DNA of 64,000 nucleotides from Gaeumannomyces sp. JS-464 (GCA_002197995.1 NGZR01000002.1:8432001-8496000), one strand, 5' to 3'; positions 37,101-50,330 are shown, counted from the stretch's first letter. Numbers and translations are program-made. Notes: a model not told the origin generated them from the sequence alone.

Positions 37101-37891
37101 ACTCGCGTTTAATTTTCGTTTTTACGCAATTATCGGCATATTTTCGTTTTTTGCTAACCACAAATACAAACCTTCGTTTATTTTAACCAATAAAAAAAGC
37201 ATTTTTAAGTTTAAAAAAACGCATTAATAGCGAAAACCGAAAAAAATATAAAAAAAACTGGCTTAAATTATAAATATATCCTAAACAATTATAATTGCGG
37301 TAATTTAACAAGCCGAAAAGTATACGAATTAAAAAAGCGGCCGGTAAATAATATAAGCTAAAAAAACAAATGTGGCTAAATTTAAACAATATTTTTTCTT
37401 TTCGTTTAAAAAAAAAATTTAACTAATTACGCGTTAAAATTACGGTAATTAAAATGGTAAAATTTAACGTAATAAAAGTAGAAAGCCTATTTATTAAAAC
37501 GCATTACTATTTTAATATAAACAAAATACGCTAAACGAACGAAAATCCCGTTTTTAAACAAATAATAACCGATTTTTAATTACCAGCCGTATTGGTTAAC
37601 GAAAAACGGGAATAGTTAATAAACCGTATTAACAAGCCCGTATAATAAACGAAAGGCGAAATAAAGTTAAAAAAGTCCATATTTGGTAAAAAGGTATATA
37701 ATGCTTACTTAAACCTTTTTTAAGTTTTTCGTAAAAAACGAAACGTTAAACCGTTATAAAAAAAGTATAAAAACGTTATAGCGAATAATAACGATTTCGA
37801 AATGCAAACGGTAAAACGAAAGCGTATAAGCTAAAAAAAAAACGCAAAAAAAAGAAAATTTCGTAACGCTAATATTATATATATTAATTAA
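34126..37891 (+). pseudogene. Gyp-C pol: protease-like, RT, RNase H, integrase, chromodomain
   Basis: An open plus frame (34,308-34,640) covers the protease position without a clear catalytic triad. RT follows: NLFNKGFIRVSNSFTKAF and KPGGKLRFYYDYRSLNAI (34,851-35,066), with the YLDD box as YLND at 35279-35290. RNase H is at about 35,600-36,060, ending FKLQYRLNKKNVIANALL. Integrase has a LSKKVIL-like strand near 36,800 and TNGNTKRVNQKVQTALKAY near 36,990-37,050. A decayed chromodomain-like region lies at about 37,560-37,790. Fot-12 follows directly. Confidence 0.85.
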
Positions 37892-37893
37892 TA

Positions 37894-39756
37894 ACGTGGT
37901 TTACAAGTAAATGGATTAAATAAACGAGTGGATTACCGACACGCGGTCCACGCGTTAATTAAACTTTATTTACAAATATTTCCACAATAAACAATAGCGA
38001 ATATAAACGACGAAAGCAAAATTATCCTAACCTTTTAAGCTATTAATTTAAATGCAAAGTTAAACGTTCGAAATGCCGCCAAAATTTACGCGGTTAACTA
38101 CTCGACTTTCGCCCGGCGCAAAAGCGGCCAACCTGCTTAACGCGATAGCATACCTAAATTACGGAAATTAACGGAATTCGAAAAGAAAACGCTTGTTAAA
38201 TATATACTCGAACTAGATTCGCGAGCATTCCCTCCCCGGCTTTTTAGTGTTAAAAATATGGCCAACCGATTGCTCGCCGAACGCGACGCGGGCGCCGTCG
38301 GTAAAAACTAGGTTGCGAACTTCGTTTAACGCCGCGTAAAGCTCGGTACGCGTTAAATTCGAAAGTACAACTACCAAAAAGCCAAATGCGAAAATCCCAA
38401 GCTCGTTTTTGCGTAGTTCGACTTTATACGGAACATTATAACCAAATATAGCATTTTAAATAACGATATTTATAACTTCGACGAAACCGGCTTTTTTATA
38501 GGCATAATCGCCGTCGTTATAGTTATTACAACGTTAAAAGGCCGTAATAAAGCAAAACTGGTTTAACCTAGTAATCGAAAATAAGCTACAATTATTTAAA
38601 AGGTTAACTATTGCGATTAAGCGATTTTTCCTTTTATTATCGTTAAAAAGCAGTATTACCTGGCCAATTGGTATTCGAAAACCGACCTTTTACGCGATTG
38701 GGTTATCGCAACGAGTTTTAACGGGTGGATTACGAACGAGCTCGGCTTAAAATGGATTTAGCATTTCGATAAACATATAATATCGCGCACAAAAGGCTTT
38801 TATCGTTTATTAGTGCTAAACGGATACGAAAGCTACCATTTAACGGATTTCGAGCTTTATTGCTAAAAATATAACATCGTTACGCTTTATATGCCTTCGC
38901 ATTCGTTTTACTTCTTTTAGCCGCTTAATATTAAATGCTTCGGCCCGTTAAAAAAGCGTACGGTTAATAAATCGAAAACCTAATAAGGTTACACGTTAAC
39001 CACGTAACTAAGGTCGAGTTTTTTTCGGCGTTTAAAACGGCATTTTTTACCTTTATAACCGAAAGAAACATTCGAAAAGGCTTTCGAAAAGCTAGCTTTG
39101 CTTTTTTCGATCCGAATTCGGTTTTAAAAAAGCTGGATGTAAAGTTACGAACTCCAATTCCCCCGAAAGAGCTTTTAAACGACGCCGAACTTTGGACTTC
39201 CAAAACGCTTTAAATAGTTAAAAACGCAACTTCGTAGTCCGAATATATTAAAACTCGGATTTCCAATTACCAAAATAGCTTTCCGTTACCCATGCTATCA
39301 GTTATAAACCAATTAACGAAAAAAGCTAAAGCAATTATGCATCGGGTTAACCTTTTAAAAAAAAAGTGCTTTAAATTACGAAAGGTAAATAAGGCATTAA
39401 GCAAACGTCGAAAGGCTAAAAAAACACGTGTTTTAATAAAAAGGGTTACATATTGTTAAAAAGATACGAAATGTTTTAAACCAGCAAAAGCTAAATGGGC
39501 AGTTATAGCAAAAAATGCGCGATTATAAAGGTTAAAAAAAAAGGGCGACGACGATTCGTCGGCGATATAGCACTTACGGTAAAACCAAACACAATACGCG
39601 CATTTGTTAGGAAAAAGTAAAAACGTTCGATATATATAGTTCCGAATAGTTTAAATGGATTCCTGGCGTTGTTAGGTTGGCATGCGCGTCGATTAACCGA
39701 CGGTTAGGTGTCGGTAATCCACTCGCTTGTTTAATTTACTTATTTGTGAACCACGT
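37894..39756 (+). mobile_element. Fot-12
   Basis: The element is 1,863 bp with TA at 37892-37893 and 39757-39758 and repeats of the CAAGTAAATGGATTAAA type. The transposase relic (about 37,992-39,650) retains the CAA codon after KYNY that is a stop in several other copies, but has LNGYESY... and *PLN in the catalytic region. Confidence 0.93.
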
Positions 39757-39758
39757 TA

Positions 39759-41368
39759 TAACTTTCGTTAATAAAGAAATCGTAAATTCCGAAATTAATT
39801 TCACGTTTTAAAACGCAGCTAAACTATTAACTAGTTTAAAATCCTTTTTATTTACTTTTTTTTTTATTTTTTTTATTTTTTTACCCGTTTTTTCGCTTTT
39901 CGTACCGTTATTATCGTTATTTTCCTCGTTTTTCGTATTATTATTATTACTTTTTTCGTTATTCGCGTTATACAAATCGTTAAAATTCGAATCGTTAATA
40001 ATTAAAAATGTAATAACGTTTTTACCAACGCGCGAAAACGCTATAACGGTACGGCTAAAGCTAAAAAATTCGAGGCGAAAACGGGTGTTAATATCGATAG
40101 TAAAATCGAATTTCGCATTAAAACGAGCGGGCGAGCCGATATTCGACCCGAAGGAAAGTAAACCGTAAAACGCGTTTTATAAACGATTTATAGCGAATAT
40201 AATAGCAACGAACGAAAGCGTAATCGAAAACCGAATAAATATAAAAGGAAAAGGCTAAAGCTCGAAACTAAGCTCGAATTACGTCGTACGTAAACGTTTG
40301 GAAAAAAAAGCGTAAAGTTAAATTCGCAATACTATTATTAACGTAAAACCGTTTAAACGATAAGGTAACGAGCGGCAAACCGAACCGGTCGTTTTTAAAT
40401 TTAATAACGTAAACCGCGCGTTTAAAAACGGCGATACGTTGCTCGTACGCGGCGTTAAAAGCAAAATGGCTTAATAAGGTAATAATTATAACGCTATTAG
40501 GAAAAGTTAATAAACGCATTTATAACGGCGGAAAATTATCCTCGGGAAATTTACGGTACCATTTTACGAGCGGTTTTTAAACGTTTTATATTACGCTAAA
40601 CAACGCAAGCAATTTTAAAAAGCTTAAAAGTTTTTTCGGCATTTTTGCTAAACGATGCGGACTTTTAATCGGCATATAGTTAAATAACGACGGGAAAAGC
40701 GGCGGTGCATTTACGGTTAGCAAAATTGTATTTATAATACGCGGTACGTTTAAAACTAAGCTACGAATAATAAAGCTGGTTTCGCGAAATGCAACGAAAG
40801 CAGCGGTCGGCGCGCTCGACGCCGCGTAAAAAAAAAGCGACGGTAAAAGCAGCGGGCTGCTCGTCTTTCGACGTAAAAAACGACGAGTTCGAATTAAAAC
40901 CCTAAATGCGAAAGTAAATAACGGATTAAGCGAGATCCGCGGGGAGGATAAAAGTAAAAAGCTTATTATAGCGGCGAAAAAGCGGGTAAAAGTAAATCGT
41001 AAAACGAAAATAACTAAAAAATAAAAACTAATTAAAAGCGACGAAAGCGGGCAAACGGCCGCGCGAACGATTACGGTTACGCGCGCGGAAAAGAAAAACT
41101 TATTACTAATGCGCGATAAGTAAAAGCAAAATAAGCGATTAAGCAGGCTAAAAAAAGGTTAACGGAAGTAAAGCAACGGGCGGGGGTAACAGCGTTAAGT
41201 ACCGCGATCGCAAATGGTGGTATTAAAAAAGGGAAATAAGGAATTAAATCGCGTGTAAAAACGCGGGTAACGCCGTAAGCAAAATCGATAAAAGCGCTAC
41301 TTTAATTAAAAAGGCGGTTAACGCGGTAAGTGCGGCTTTACTTTTGTAAAAGCGGGTGAAAGCCGAGT
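39759..41368 (+). other. Gyp-C extra region between pol and the 3' LTR
   Basis: These 1.6 kb hold sequence that still reads in Lys/Arg-rich fragments (for example near 40,180-40,260 and 40,990-41,120) without a recognised domain. As in Gyp-A, the length exceeds a normal 3' untranslated region. A purine-rich AAAAGCGGGTGAAAGCCGAG ends directly at the 3' LTR and fits a polypurine tract. Confidence 0.5.
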
Positions 41369-41584
41369 TATTAAAAGGTCGGTTTTTATTAGTATAATTA
41401 CGAGCTTCGGTTTATAGCTAGTGGTTTACTAAAACGCGTTATATTAACGTATTAGCCACGCTATTAATATATAACCGGATCCGCTTTTGGATTTGCGAAA
41501 TAGCTTTTTTCATTTTTTAACTTTCGTAATTTGTTAATTTACTAAGGTTTTTATAAACGTGCATTACGTTGTAAAACTTTTATA
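41369..41584 (+). repeat. Gyp-C 3' LTR
   Basis: This is the 216-bp partner of 28458-28673. It is followed by ATAAT, the RIP-altered copy of the GTAAT target, and by the continuation of Fot-09. Confidence 0.92.
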
Positions 41585-42773
41585 ATAATTAACGTATAAC
41601 TTTATTAAATTTTTAACTTATTAACGGTACCCTTTTTTTAATAAGCCGAAACATTTAACATTAAGCGGTTAAAAAAAATAAAACGAATGCGAAAGTATGT
41701 AAAGCGTAATAATATTATATTTTTAGCGATAAAGCTTAAAATCCGTCGAATAGTAGCTTTCGTAACCGTTTAACATTAATAAACGATAAACGCTTTTATA
41801 ACGCGAGCAATATGCTTATCGAAATGCCGAATTTATTTTAAACCGAGCTCGTTTGTAATTTACCCGTTAATATTCGTTAAAATAATTTAATCGCGTAAAA
41901 AGCCGGTTTTTAAATACTAATTGGTTAAATAGTATTGCTTTTTAACGATAATAAAAAAAAATCGTTTAATTGTAATAATTAACCTTTTAAATAATTATAA
42001 CTTATTTCCGGTTATTAAGTTAAATTAGCTTTACTTTATTACGGCTTTTTAATATTGTAATAATTTTAACGGCGGCGATTATACTTATAAAAAAGCCGGT
42101 TTCGTCGAAATTATAAATATCGTTATTTAAAATGCTATATTTAGCTATAAATATTTCGTATAAAGTCGAATTAAGCAAAAACGAGCTTAGGATTTTCGCA
42201 TTTGGCTTTTTAATAATCGTATTTTCGAATTTAACGCGTACCGAGCTTTGCGCGGCGTTTTACGAAATTCGCAACTTAGTTTTTACCGACGGCGCTCGCG
42301 TCGCGTTCGGTAAGCAATTAGTTAACCATATTTTTAACATTAAAAAGCTAGGGAGGAAATGCGCGGGAATCCAGTTTAAATATATACTTAATAAACGCTT
42401 TTTTTTTCGAATTTTGCCAATTTCCGTAATTTAAACATGTTATCGCGTTAAGCAAGTCGGCCAACGCGCTAATCGCGTATTATAAATTTAAAAATATCGT
42501 AAATTTTAACTGCTTTACGCAAATTTAATCCCCGATTAAATTAAATTGTTTACATAGCGAAAATAATCCTAGCTTTTTTAAATGTTAATTTTATTTGTAG
42601 TTATTAAAAAATTGGAGTTTAAAGTGGGAAATACGCGTTGTATTAAAAAATGCGCGATTCGTTTATATACGCGACTCGTTTGTAAACCACGTTACGGTAT
42701 CGAACCTACCGAATAATAAAAACTTTTAAAGTTAACCTTTTTAATTTTAACTTTAACGTTTTTATATTTTATA

Positions 42774-44633
42774 ACGTGGTTTATTAATAAGTAACGCATA
42801 TTAGCGAGTAACGCACCCACACCGACCTCCGGTTAATCGACGCGCATGCCAACCTAATAACGCCAAAAATCCATTTAAACTATTTGGAATTGTATACATT
42901 GGACATTTTTACTTTTTCCTAATAAATGCGTGCATTATGTCCGGTTTTGCCGCAAGTGCTACATCGCTAACGAATTGTCGTCGCCCTTTTTTTTAAACCT
43001 TTATAATCGCGCATTTTTTACTATAATTGCCCATTTAGCTCCTACTGGTTTAAAACATTTCGTACTTCGTCGATAGTAAATAACCTTCCAAATCGAACAC
43101 GTGTTTTTTTGGCCTTCCGGCGTTTGTTAAATGCTTCGTTCGCCTTTTTAAGCGTAAACACTTCGGCTCGAAAAAAGGCCACTTTATGCATTATCGCTTT
43201 CGTCCTTTTTGCGATTTGGTTTACAACCGTTAGCATGGGTATCGGAAAACTGCTTTGGTAATTGGTAATCCGAGTTTTAATATATTCGGATTGCGAAGTT
43301 GCTTTTTTAACCGTCCGCGGCGTTTTGGAAGTCCAAAGTTCGGGGTCGTTTAAAAGCGTTTTCGAGGGAGTTAAAGTTCGTAGCTTTACATCCAGCTTTT
43401 CCAAAACCGAATTTAAATTAAAAGGAGTAAAGCCAGCCTTTCGAAAGCCTTTTTGGATATTTCCTTCGGTTATAAAGTTAAAAAATGCCGCTTTAAACGC
43501 CGAAAGAAACTCGACTTTAGTTACGTGGTTAACGTGTAACCTTATTAGGTTTTCGATTTGTCGACCGTACGCCCGTTTTATTAAGCCGAAATACCCGACG
43601 TTAAGCGGTTAAAAAAAGTAAAACGAATGCGAAGGTATGCAAAACGTAATAATATTATGTTTTTAGCAATAAAACTCGAAATTCGTTAAATGGTAACTTT
43701 TGTAACCGTCCAGCATTAACAAACGATAAAACCTCGTAAAACGAACTGTAATGTGTTTATCGAAATGCTAAATCCATTTTAGGCCGAGCTCGTTCGTAAT
43801 TTACCCGTTAACGCTCGTTGCGATAACCTAATTGCGTGGAAAGTCGGTTTCCGAATACCAATTAGCTAGGTAGTACTGCCTTTTAACGATAATGAAAAAA
43901 AAAACCGCTTAACCGCAATAATTAACCTTTTAAATAATTGTAGCCTATTCCCGGTTACCAAGCTGGACCAGCTTTGCTTTACCACGGCTTTCCGATATTG
44001 TAATAACCATAACGGCGGCGATTATGCCCATAAGGAAACCGGTTTCGTCGAAATTGTAAATATCGTTATTCTAAATGCTATATTTAGCCATAGTATTCCG
44101 CACAAGGTCGAACTACGCAAAAACGAGCTTGGGATTTTCGCATTTGGCTTTTTGGTAGTCGTACTTTCGAATCCAACGCGTGCCGAGCTTTGCGCGGCGC
44201 TTAACGAACTTGTCGACCTAGCATTTGCCAACGGTGCTCGCGTCGCGTTCGGCGAGCAGTCGGTTGGCTATAGCTTTAATACCAAAAAGCCGGGGAGAAA
44301 ATGCGCGAAAATCCAACTCGAGTATGTATTTAACAAGCGCTTCCTTTTCGGATTTCGTTAATTTCCGTAATTTGGGCATGCAATCGCGTTGAAAAGGTTG
44401 GCCAGCGCGTCGGCGACGCAGCGTGGCTTTAAAAACGTCGTAAATTTTGGCGGCCGAACGCATGCTTAATTGCGCGTTAAATTGCATTGCTCGTATAGCA
44501 AAAACAATTTTAGCTTCGTTGGATGTGGATGCCATTTGTGGTTGTTAAGCAATTAAGGTTAAAAATGGGAAACGCGAATCGCGATAAAAAACGCGTTATT
44601 CGCTAATATGCGTTACTTACTAATAAACCACGT
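42774..44633 (-). mobile_element. Fot-13: the best-preserved Fot copy
   Basis: The element is 1,860 bp with TA at 42772-42773 and 44634-44635. The repeats are of the TTAGCGAGTAACGCA type. It has longer open stretches than the other copies, which suggests a recent insertion or a light RIP history. Confidence 0.95.
42880..44535 (-). pseudogene. Fot-13 transposase, nearly full length
   Basis: The start ATG at 44535 gives MASTSNEAKIVFAIRAMQFN, then a helix-turn-helix (LSMRSAAKIYDV...TLRRRRAGQP) and CENP-B-like segment. DDE_1 follows with FDETGFLMG, LDGYKSYH-type sequence at the second motif and *PLNV where QPLDV is expected. A C-terminal reading frame (43,042-43,404) holds the SKTPRTVK...FNKRRKAKKTRVRFG region, and the CCHC knuckle reads CSTCGKTGHNARIY, its last Cys turned to Tyr. 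The frame would end at 42,880, about 551 codons, normal for Fot1 relatives. Confidence 0.92.
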
Positions 44634-44771
44634 TAAATAAATTAAAAAAATAAACTTTTAAAATTTTTCGAAAAATTAAAACACGTCCGGTTTAAATCGA
44701 AAGGATATTGGAAATGTAATTAGTTAAAAGCCCGGAAGCTAAAAAAACCCGCTGTTTAAAAACATTATAAC

Positions 44772-45289
44772 TGTTACGGTTTTATAGTAAAAGCTTCCAC
44801 TTACTTGCTATTAAAAGGACGATTAAATTAAAGTCGAAACTTTAGCTTAATTGGAAGCTTAAATACTTTTTGTAAAGCTAAGCTGCATGAAAAGGCACGC
44901 TATGCTATAATACTACCCCTTTTTCCCTCGTAAGGGAGGTTAGCAAGCGTTATAATGTTAGCTTACTAATATAATTTAAAAGTTAAGCTTAACGGCGTGG
45001 TAAAGTTTTAAACTCCACTGGGCTTAATTAATTTTTACCAAAATGCACGTGTTTAATCCTTTACGAAATACGGCAGCCATTTAAACTCGGGTGTTTAATT
45101 ACGGCTTTATTCGAAAAAGCTGGTTACTTTTTTTAAATTTTGGTTTAATATTACAGTTCGGCAGTAAAAGCCTTTACCCTTTTGCTATTAAAAGGACGAC
45201 TAAGCTAAAATCGAAACTTTAATTTAATTAAAAGCTTAAATACTTTTTGTAAAGCTAAACTGCACGAAAAAGCACGTTATGCTATACTA
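44772..45289. mobile_element. TRIM-2: second miniature LTR element
   Basis: The element is 518 bp with 141-bp direct repeats at 44772-44912 and 45149-45289 and a perfect 5-bp target duplication ATAAC (44767-44771 and 45290-45294). LTRs and core align with TRIM-1 along the whole length, differing mainly by transitions. It is non-coding. Confidence 0.9.
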
Positions 45290-45294
45290 ATAAC

Positions 45295-46258
45295 TATTAA
45301 ACTAGTTAAAATCGCTTTTATTAAACAACGTACGAGCAAGTTTTAAAATTTTAAGCTTTTTAAAAAGCTTAAAAGCAAGTCGTAAAACTTTAAGCCTTTT
45401 AACGAACTTGCCGATGTGCTAAAGAAATTTAAAAAATTCCTTTTTATTATATTAGTTAAAACCGCAATGCGTTTACTTAACTACTAGTTTTAAAATTATA
45501 AAATTAATTTTTAAAAAAAAGCTAAGCTTATATAAAGCTTTTTATACTAAATAAACGATTAAAAACTGGAAGTTTTTAAGCTTTAATTTTAAAAAAAAAA
45601 ACTTGCAATTAGGAAGGATTTGTCGGTTTATTTCCACCGTTAACTTACTTTTGCTATTCGCCGAAAAGAAAAACCTTTTAAACTTTTTACAACCCGTTAT
45701 TAACTATAAAAACCTTAATTTTAAAACGATATTAATTTGTTATTTTATTTTTTTAATTACCAAATTTTAAAACAAATTGCGGGATGCTAAATAAATAACG
45801 AAAATCGATTTAAAAACCGGTTTTAACTTAATTCGTATAAAAAAAAGCCACGAACATTTTACGGCGTTCCGTTGCAAATACGGCTTTTTTAAATATACCG
45901 TTATATTAATAAAGCTTATTAACGCTTTAACTACCTTTTAAAATTTAATAAATTATATTTTTATAAAGTTAATTAACGAAAGCTTTTTAATATACTTTAA
46001 CGATTTTTTAATTTATGTAAAAACCGAAAAAAAACACGACGAACTGGTTCGAAAAGTTTTATAACGTTTAACGGATTACAACCTCGCCGTAACCCTCCGC
46101 AAATGTGTTTAAGCTATTTAAAAAGCCGAGTTTTTCGGTTACGTTATTAAGCTTTAAAGCATTTTTATATTAACGGATAAAGTATAAGCTTTTATTAATT
46201 AAAAAGCTTTTAAACCTTTAAAAACCTGCTAATTATTTATTAGTTTTGTTAATTTTTA
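45295..46258 (+). pseudogene. Gyp-D, reverse transcriptase segment
   Basis: The plus strand reads a Ty3/Gypsy RT with stops: ITKIDLKTGFNLIRIKKSHEH (about 45,795-45,855), FTAFRCKYGFF, then YFNDFLIYVKTEKKHDELV with the YLDD box as YFND at 45993-46004, then NLAVTLRKCV and a GYVI strand. It is cut by the foldback MITE at 46259 and continues for 107 bp at 52920-53026 and again at 58665. Confidence 0.85.
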
Positions 46259-46859
46259 TAACGTGGTTTACAAGCGAGTAAATTAAACAAGCGAGTGGAT
46301 TAATTGGAAAACGCATATTAATTAGCGTTTTTTTACATTTAAATAACTCGGTTTTACCGAAAATGCGAAGTGGCACAACGCGCCATAGGAAAAGCAAAGG
46401 AAGCATACCAAAACCGACCGAGGAGGTTTATGCTAAAAAGCGCAGCTTACAAACCAATAAAAAACGTTACCTTCCCCATTTTCCAGGCCCGCTAACCCCT
46501 CGGAACCGAAAGGCTAACGAGCCTTAGCAAAAAACGAAGGAATAACTTAAACTCGGATAATAACTTACCAACCCGAACCCTAAAACGCCGACTAGTCGGC
46601 AAACCCCGCAAAGATTTACAGTTACCCAAAAGCCGAACCGACACATGGCCGCCTCCCCCACCTATAACACACTTCGCCCCCAAAACGAGCTCCCCGCTAG
46701 CTAAACCCCCCGTTATTGCAAACGAGCAAATACGCGAGGAAACCGAAAGGATAACGGCCCCGACAAACCCCCCCCGCCCTCCCCCTCCTCCGAACCGCTA
46801 CCGACAATAAATAGCATTAGCCCGTAAAACGCACCAAAAGGCCCAAAAAAAACCTGTAT

Positions 46860-49800
46860 AGTAATTTCGATACTGTATTGGAATATGGGAAAAGGGAGCG
46901 GAAAAGGAGATATCCCGCTGTTTAACAGGAAAAAATACGATATAATAGCTATACAAAAGCCGGAGCTAAACCGATATGGAAACCCAAAAAACTAGCAAAG
47001 TGCAAATACGAAGTGGTTTACTACCAAGCCAATAACCGTTTAAACGCAGCATTATACGTTTACCAACGGCTAAACCCCGCATCGTGGAAAAGCCGAAACG
47101 GATACGATTGGGCAATAGTAATATTGCAAACCCTATTGGGAAAAATCGATATTTATTCGATATATTCGCCGGATTTAAAAGTATTAAAAAAGTGGCATAC
47201 GCTATTAACAAAAATCGAAGCGCAGCCGTTACGATACCACGCCGTGCTCGTAGGGGATTTTAATATGCACCACTTTATATAAGACGTTTATAACAAACGA
47301 AACGAAAAAGCAAACGTATTATTATCGCTAGCGCACCGGTGGAAACTCGAATTTGCAACACTTTACGGAAAAGTAATAAAAGAAAAATTTGGCGAACGAA
47401 AAAGCACAATTAACTATGCATAAGTATTTAACGCGTTAGTCGTAAAATACGAAAGTAAAAACGACGAAATAAAAGGATCGAATTACCACTTTTAAATAAT
47501 CCTAATTAATACCGAAGCGAAGCCGCTCCGGTAAAAAACCGCCGAAAAATGGGTGTGGAAAAAAGTAAATATTAATATAAAAGACGACTAAAAAAGGGCA
47601 TTGTAATTAGCCACATAGCATATCGAAATTAAAAATATAAAAATACCGGAAAATATCGATAATTAAGTAAACACATTAATAGGTTAGCTAACTTTAATCG
47701 CTAACGAATTAACACCGAGGAGGAAAATATTAACCAGCTTTAAGCTAACACCGTATTGGAATTTAAAATTTACCAAACTCGCTAAGAAAACGAGGAAGTA
47801 CCGGCGTATATATACGAAGCTAAAAACATAAGATAGCCATAACGAACTAAAAGCAACGGATAAAGCCTTTATAAAAGAAAAAAGGAAAGCGGTTAACGCG
47901 CATTGGAAAGAGTTTATTAAAAAGGCATTAAAAATAAAAAAGAAAAAAGCCACCTTTTGGAACGTAAAACGGTAAGCGAAATTGCGCAGCTATAAAAAAC
48001 GAAATTTAACCAAACTACCGGACTTGCACCAACTAGGAAACGGCAACCAAAAATTAGCTAATACCCACGTAAATAAAGTAATAGCTTTAGCGGCTAAGTT
48101 TTACCCCAGCCCGGAAACGGATTTAACCAATATTACAAATACCACGTTTAATAACGACACGTTCCATTACGCGTTTTTAATAAAACATATGGTAAACCCG
48201 GAAAGCGGCGACGTATTAACGGCTTTAAAAAAAACGCAAAACTGGAAAGCCCCGGGAGCGGATAACTTACTAAACGAACTCCTAAAGGTATGCGGCGAAC
48301 CTTGCTGGAAAGCTATATCCAAAATAGCTAACGTTAGCTTTAACCTCGAATATTTTCCGAAGCGTTTCCGAAACGCACTTATAATAATGCTGCTAAAACT
48401 AAACAAAAGTATAAAAAATAAGAAAATAGCGGGAAAATGGAAACCAATCGCATTTTTTCGTCCATTTCCAAAATTATAAAAGTTATAATAAAAAAACGGA
48501 TCGCTAACGAAGCGGAGGAAAAAGAACTCCTACCGGAAAAATAAATAGGTAATAAAGAAAAACGCAATACCGAACTCGCTATTAAATAAGTGATAGATAT
48601 AGTAATAACGGCGTAAAACCACGGCGCTATAGCCTCGCTATTGCAATTCGATTTATTAAAAGCATTTAATAATATTAACTACATTAAATTGCTTAATATA
48701 ATGCGAAAGTAAGGATTTTTACCAAAAATAGTTAAATGGATTAAAAGCTGGCTTATAAATAAAACGGCCCGGTTTTGGTTCGACGGAAATACGTTAGCGC
48801 TAATATTAGTAATTGCAAAAGTTCCGTAAGGATTACTATTATTATTTATATTGTTTATTTTTTACATCGCGTTATTATATAATAAGTTGGAAAAAATCCC
48901 AAAAATAACGGTGGTTAGCTTCGCTAACGATATTAACCTTTTAGCAATAGGAAGCATTATAGCGAAAACGGCACAATTATTGGAAAAAGCTTAAAACGTA
49001 TACCAAACGTGGGCAAAAACAATAGGAATAATATTTAACGTATTAAAAACCGAGCTATTGCATTTTATTAAAGCTTTGGATTAAACCCGGGTCCGTACCG
49101 AAGCCACCTACGTATAACCATCGTTAACGGCGAAATTCCTTAAAGTTTAGCTAAATTACAAATTAAACTTTAAAGTTTATACCAAATAAGCGAAAAGCAA
49201 ATAGGAAAAATAATAATTGGCGATAATAAAACTCGCAACGGTAACGTAAAAAAGCAGCTTCGTTAAAGCGAAATAATTATACGTAATAATATATAAAAGC
49301 GTAATGGCATATAAAGCCGTAACATACTACTTTTTAACCGAACTACGGGGCCGGCCCCAAAACGCGGCTAAAAAGTTAGCGAAAAAATAGCGAGCATATT
49401 TTAAAATGGTAATCGGAGCATATAAAACGACGTTATTAGCTTATTTAAAAATAAAAACTTATATGCCACTTTTAAATTTATACTTAAATAAAAGGGTAAT
49501 TAATATAAAAAATAAATGGCTAAAAATTGGAATAATATAACGGATTAACAAGGCGATAACGAAGGTAACGGGCCGATTTAAAAGGTTAAAATACCGGGAA
49601 CGGAGCAAAAAACCACACTTTTAAAACGGCTAAATAAAAAAGGGATAAGCGAAACGTTAAAACCAATTTAAAACAACCCCGAAACCGAAACGCAAACCAA
49701 TCCCCCGCGGAAACGAAAAAAAGTCCAAATATAAATACGCGAAACGCTAAAACCTTAACGTAATAATAAAATGGAAATTAAAAGTTGCTAATTCGGCGAA

Positions 49801-50330
49801 AGCGGCAAAAAGAACGAACCGGTATAAAACCGCGTATTTAGCGAATAACCCCTTATTTACGAAAAAAATGGTTAAATATTACGAAAAAATGCTAAAAGCA
49901 TATAACTTAATAGCAATTTAAATTAAAACGAAAAAGCTTAATTTAAATGCTTTTTTGTTTAGCAAAAACGTGTTTAACGCGGTAACGCCGTTATACGAAT
50001 GCGATAACGGATAAAAGGAAATAGCATAGCACGTGCTAACCCAATGCACCCGTTAAAATAAATAGCGGGATAGCACCGGAATAGCATAAGCGAATAACCG
50101 AAAAGCATACTTTAAATTATAAAAAATAGGAAATATATTATTTAAAAAAATAACACGCATAATGTTTAAAATTAAAAAACTAATGGATTTTAAAGCAACG
50201 AAAAAGGTGGAAAAAAAACGCGTAAAAAAAAAGGAAAAAAAAAACGCTATCGAGTTAAAAAAACCGAACCACAAATAACCATAAAACGCTAAACGAAAAT
50301 ACCTTACCAAAAAACGAAAGGAAGGAAAAA
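46860..50330 (+). pseudogene. LINE ORF2: AP-type endonuclease, RT, C-terminal zinc region
   Basis: The endonuclease (EEP fold) starts at ILYWNMGKG (about 46,875) with a DIIAIQKPEL-like strand and VLVGDFNMHH near 47,250-47,275. RT starts with NWKAPGADNLLNELLKVCGEP (about 48,240-48,300), continues through a DLLKAFNNINYIKLL-like strand near 48,650-48,690, and has the catalytic box as FANDINLLAIG near 48,920-48,950. A GAYKT...YLKIKTYMPLLNLYLN stretch follows (49,420-49,490). A CECDNG...HVLTQC-type zinc ribbon would lie at about 49,990-50,050. Frame changes and stops make it dead. Confidence 0.85.

Larger units (their letters stand above)
28458..41584 (+). mobile_element. Gyp-C: full-length chromodomain Ty3/Gypsy, carrying three Fot copies
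   Basis: The span is 13,127 bp including Fot-10 (with Fot-11 inside) and Fot-12; without them it is about 7.5 kb. Matching 216-bp LTRs start TATTAAAA, consistent with TGTT before RIP. The plus strand reads gag, protease-like region, RT, RNase H, integrase and chromodomain, then 1.6 kb of additional sequence. The 5-bp target duplication in Fot-09 confirms both boundaries. It has many stops and is inactive. Confidence 0.92.
27700..42692 (-). mobile_element. Fot-09, split by Gyp-C
   Basis: The left part is 27700-28457 and the right part 41590-42692; together they make 1,861 bp. TA lies at 27698-27699 and 42693-42694. The repeats at both ends are of the ATAAGCGAGTCGCGTAT type. Gyp-C inserted with duplication GTAAT (28453-28457), decayed to ATAAT on the right (41585-41589). 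The transposase relic on the minus strand is heavily mutated. Confidence 0.92.
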
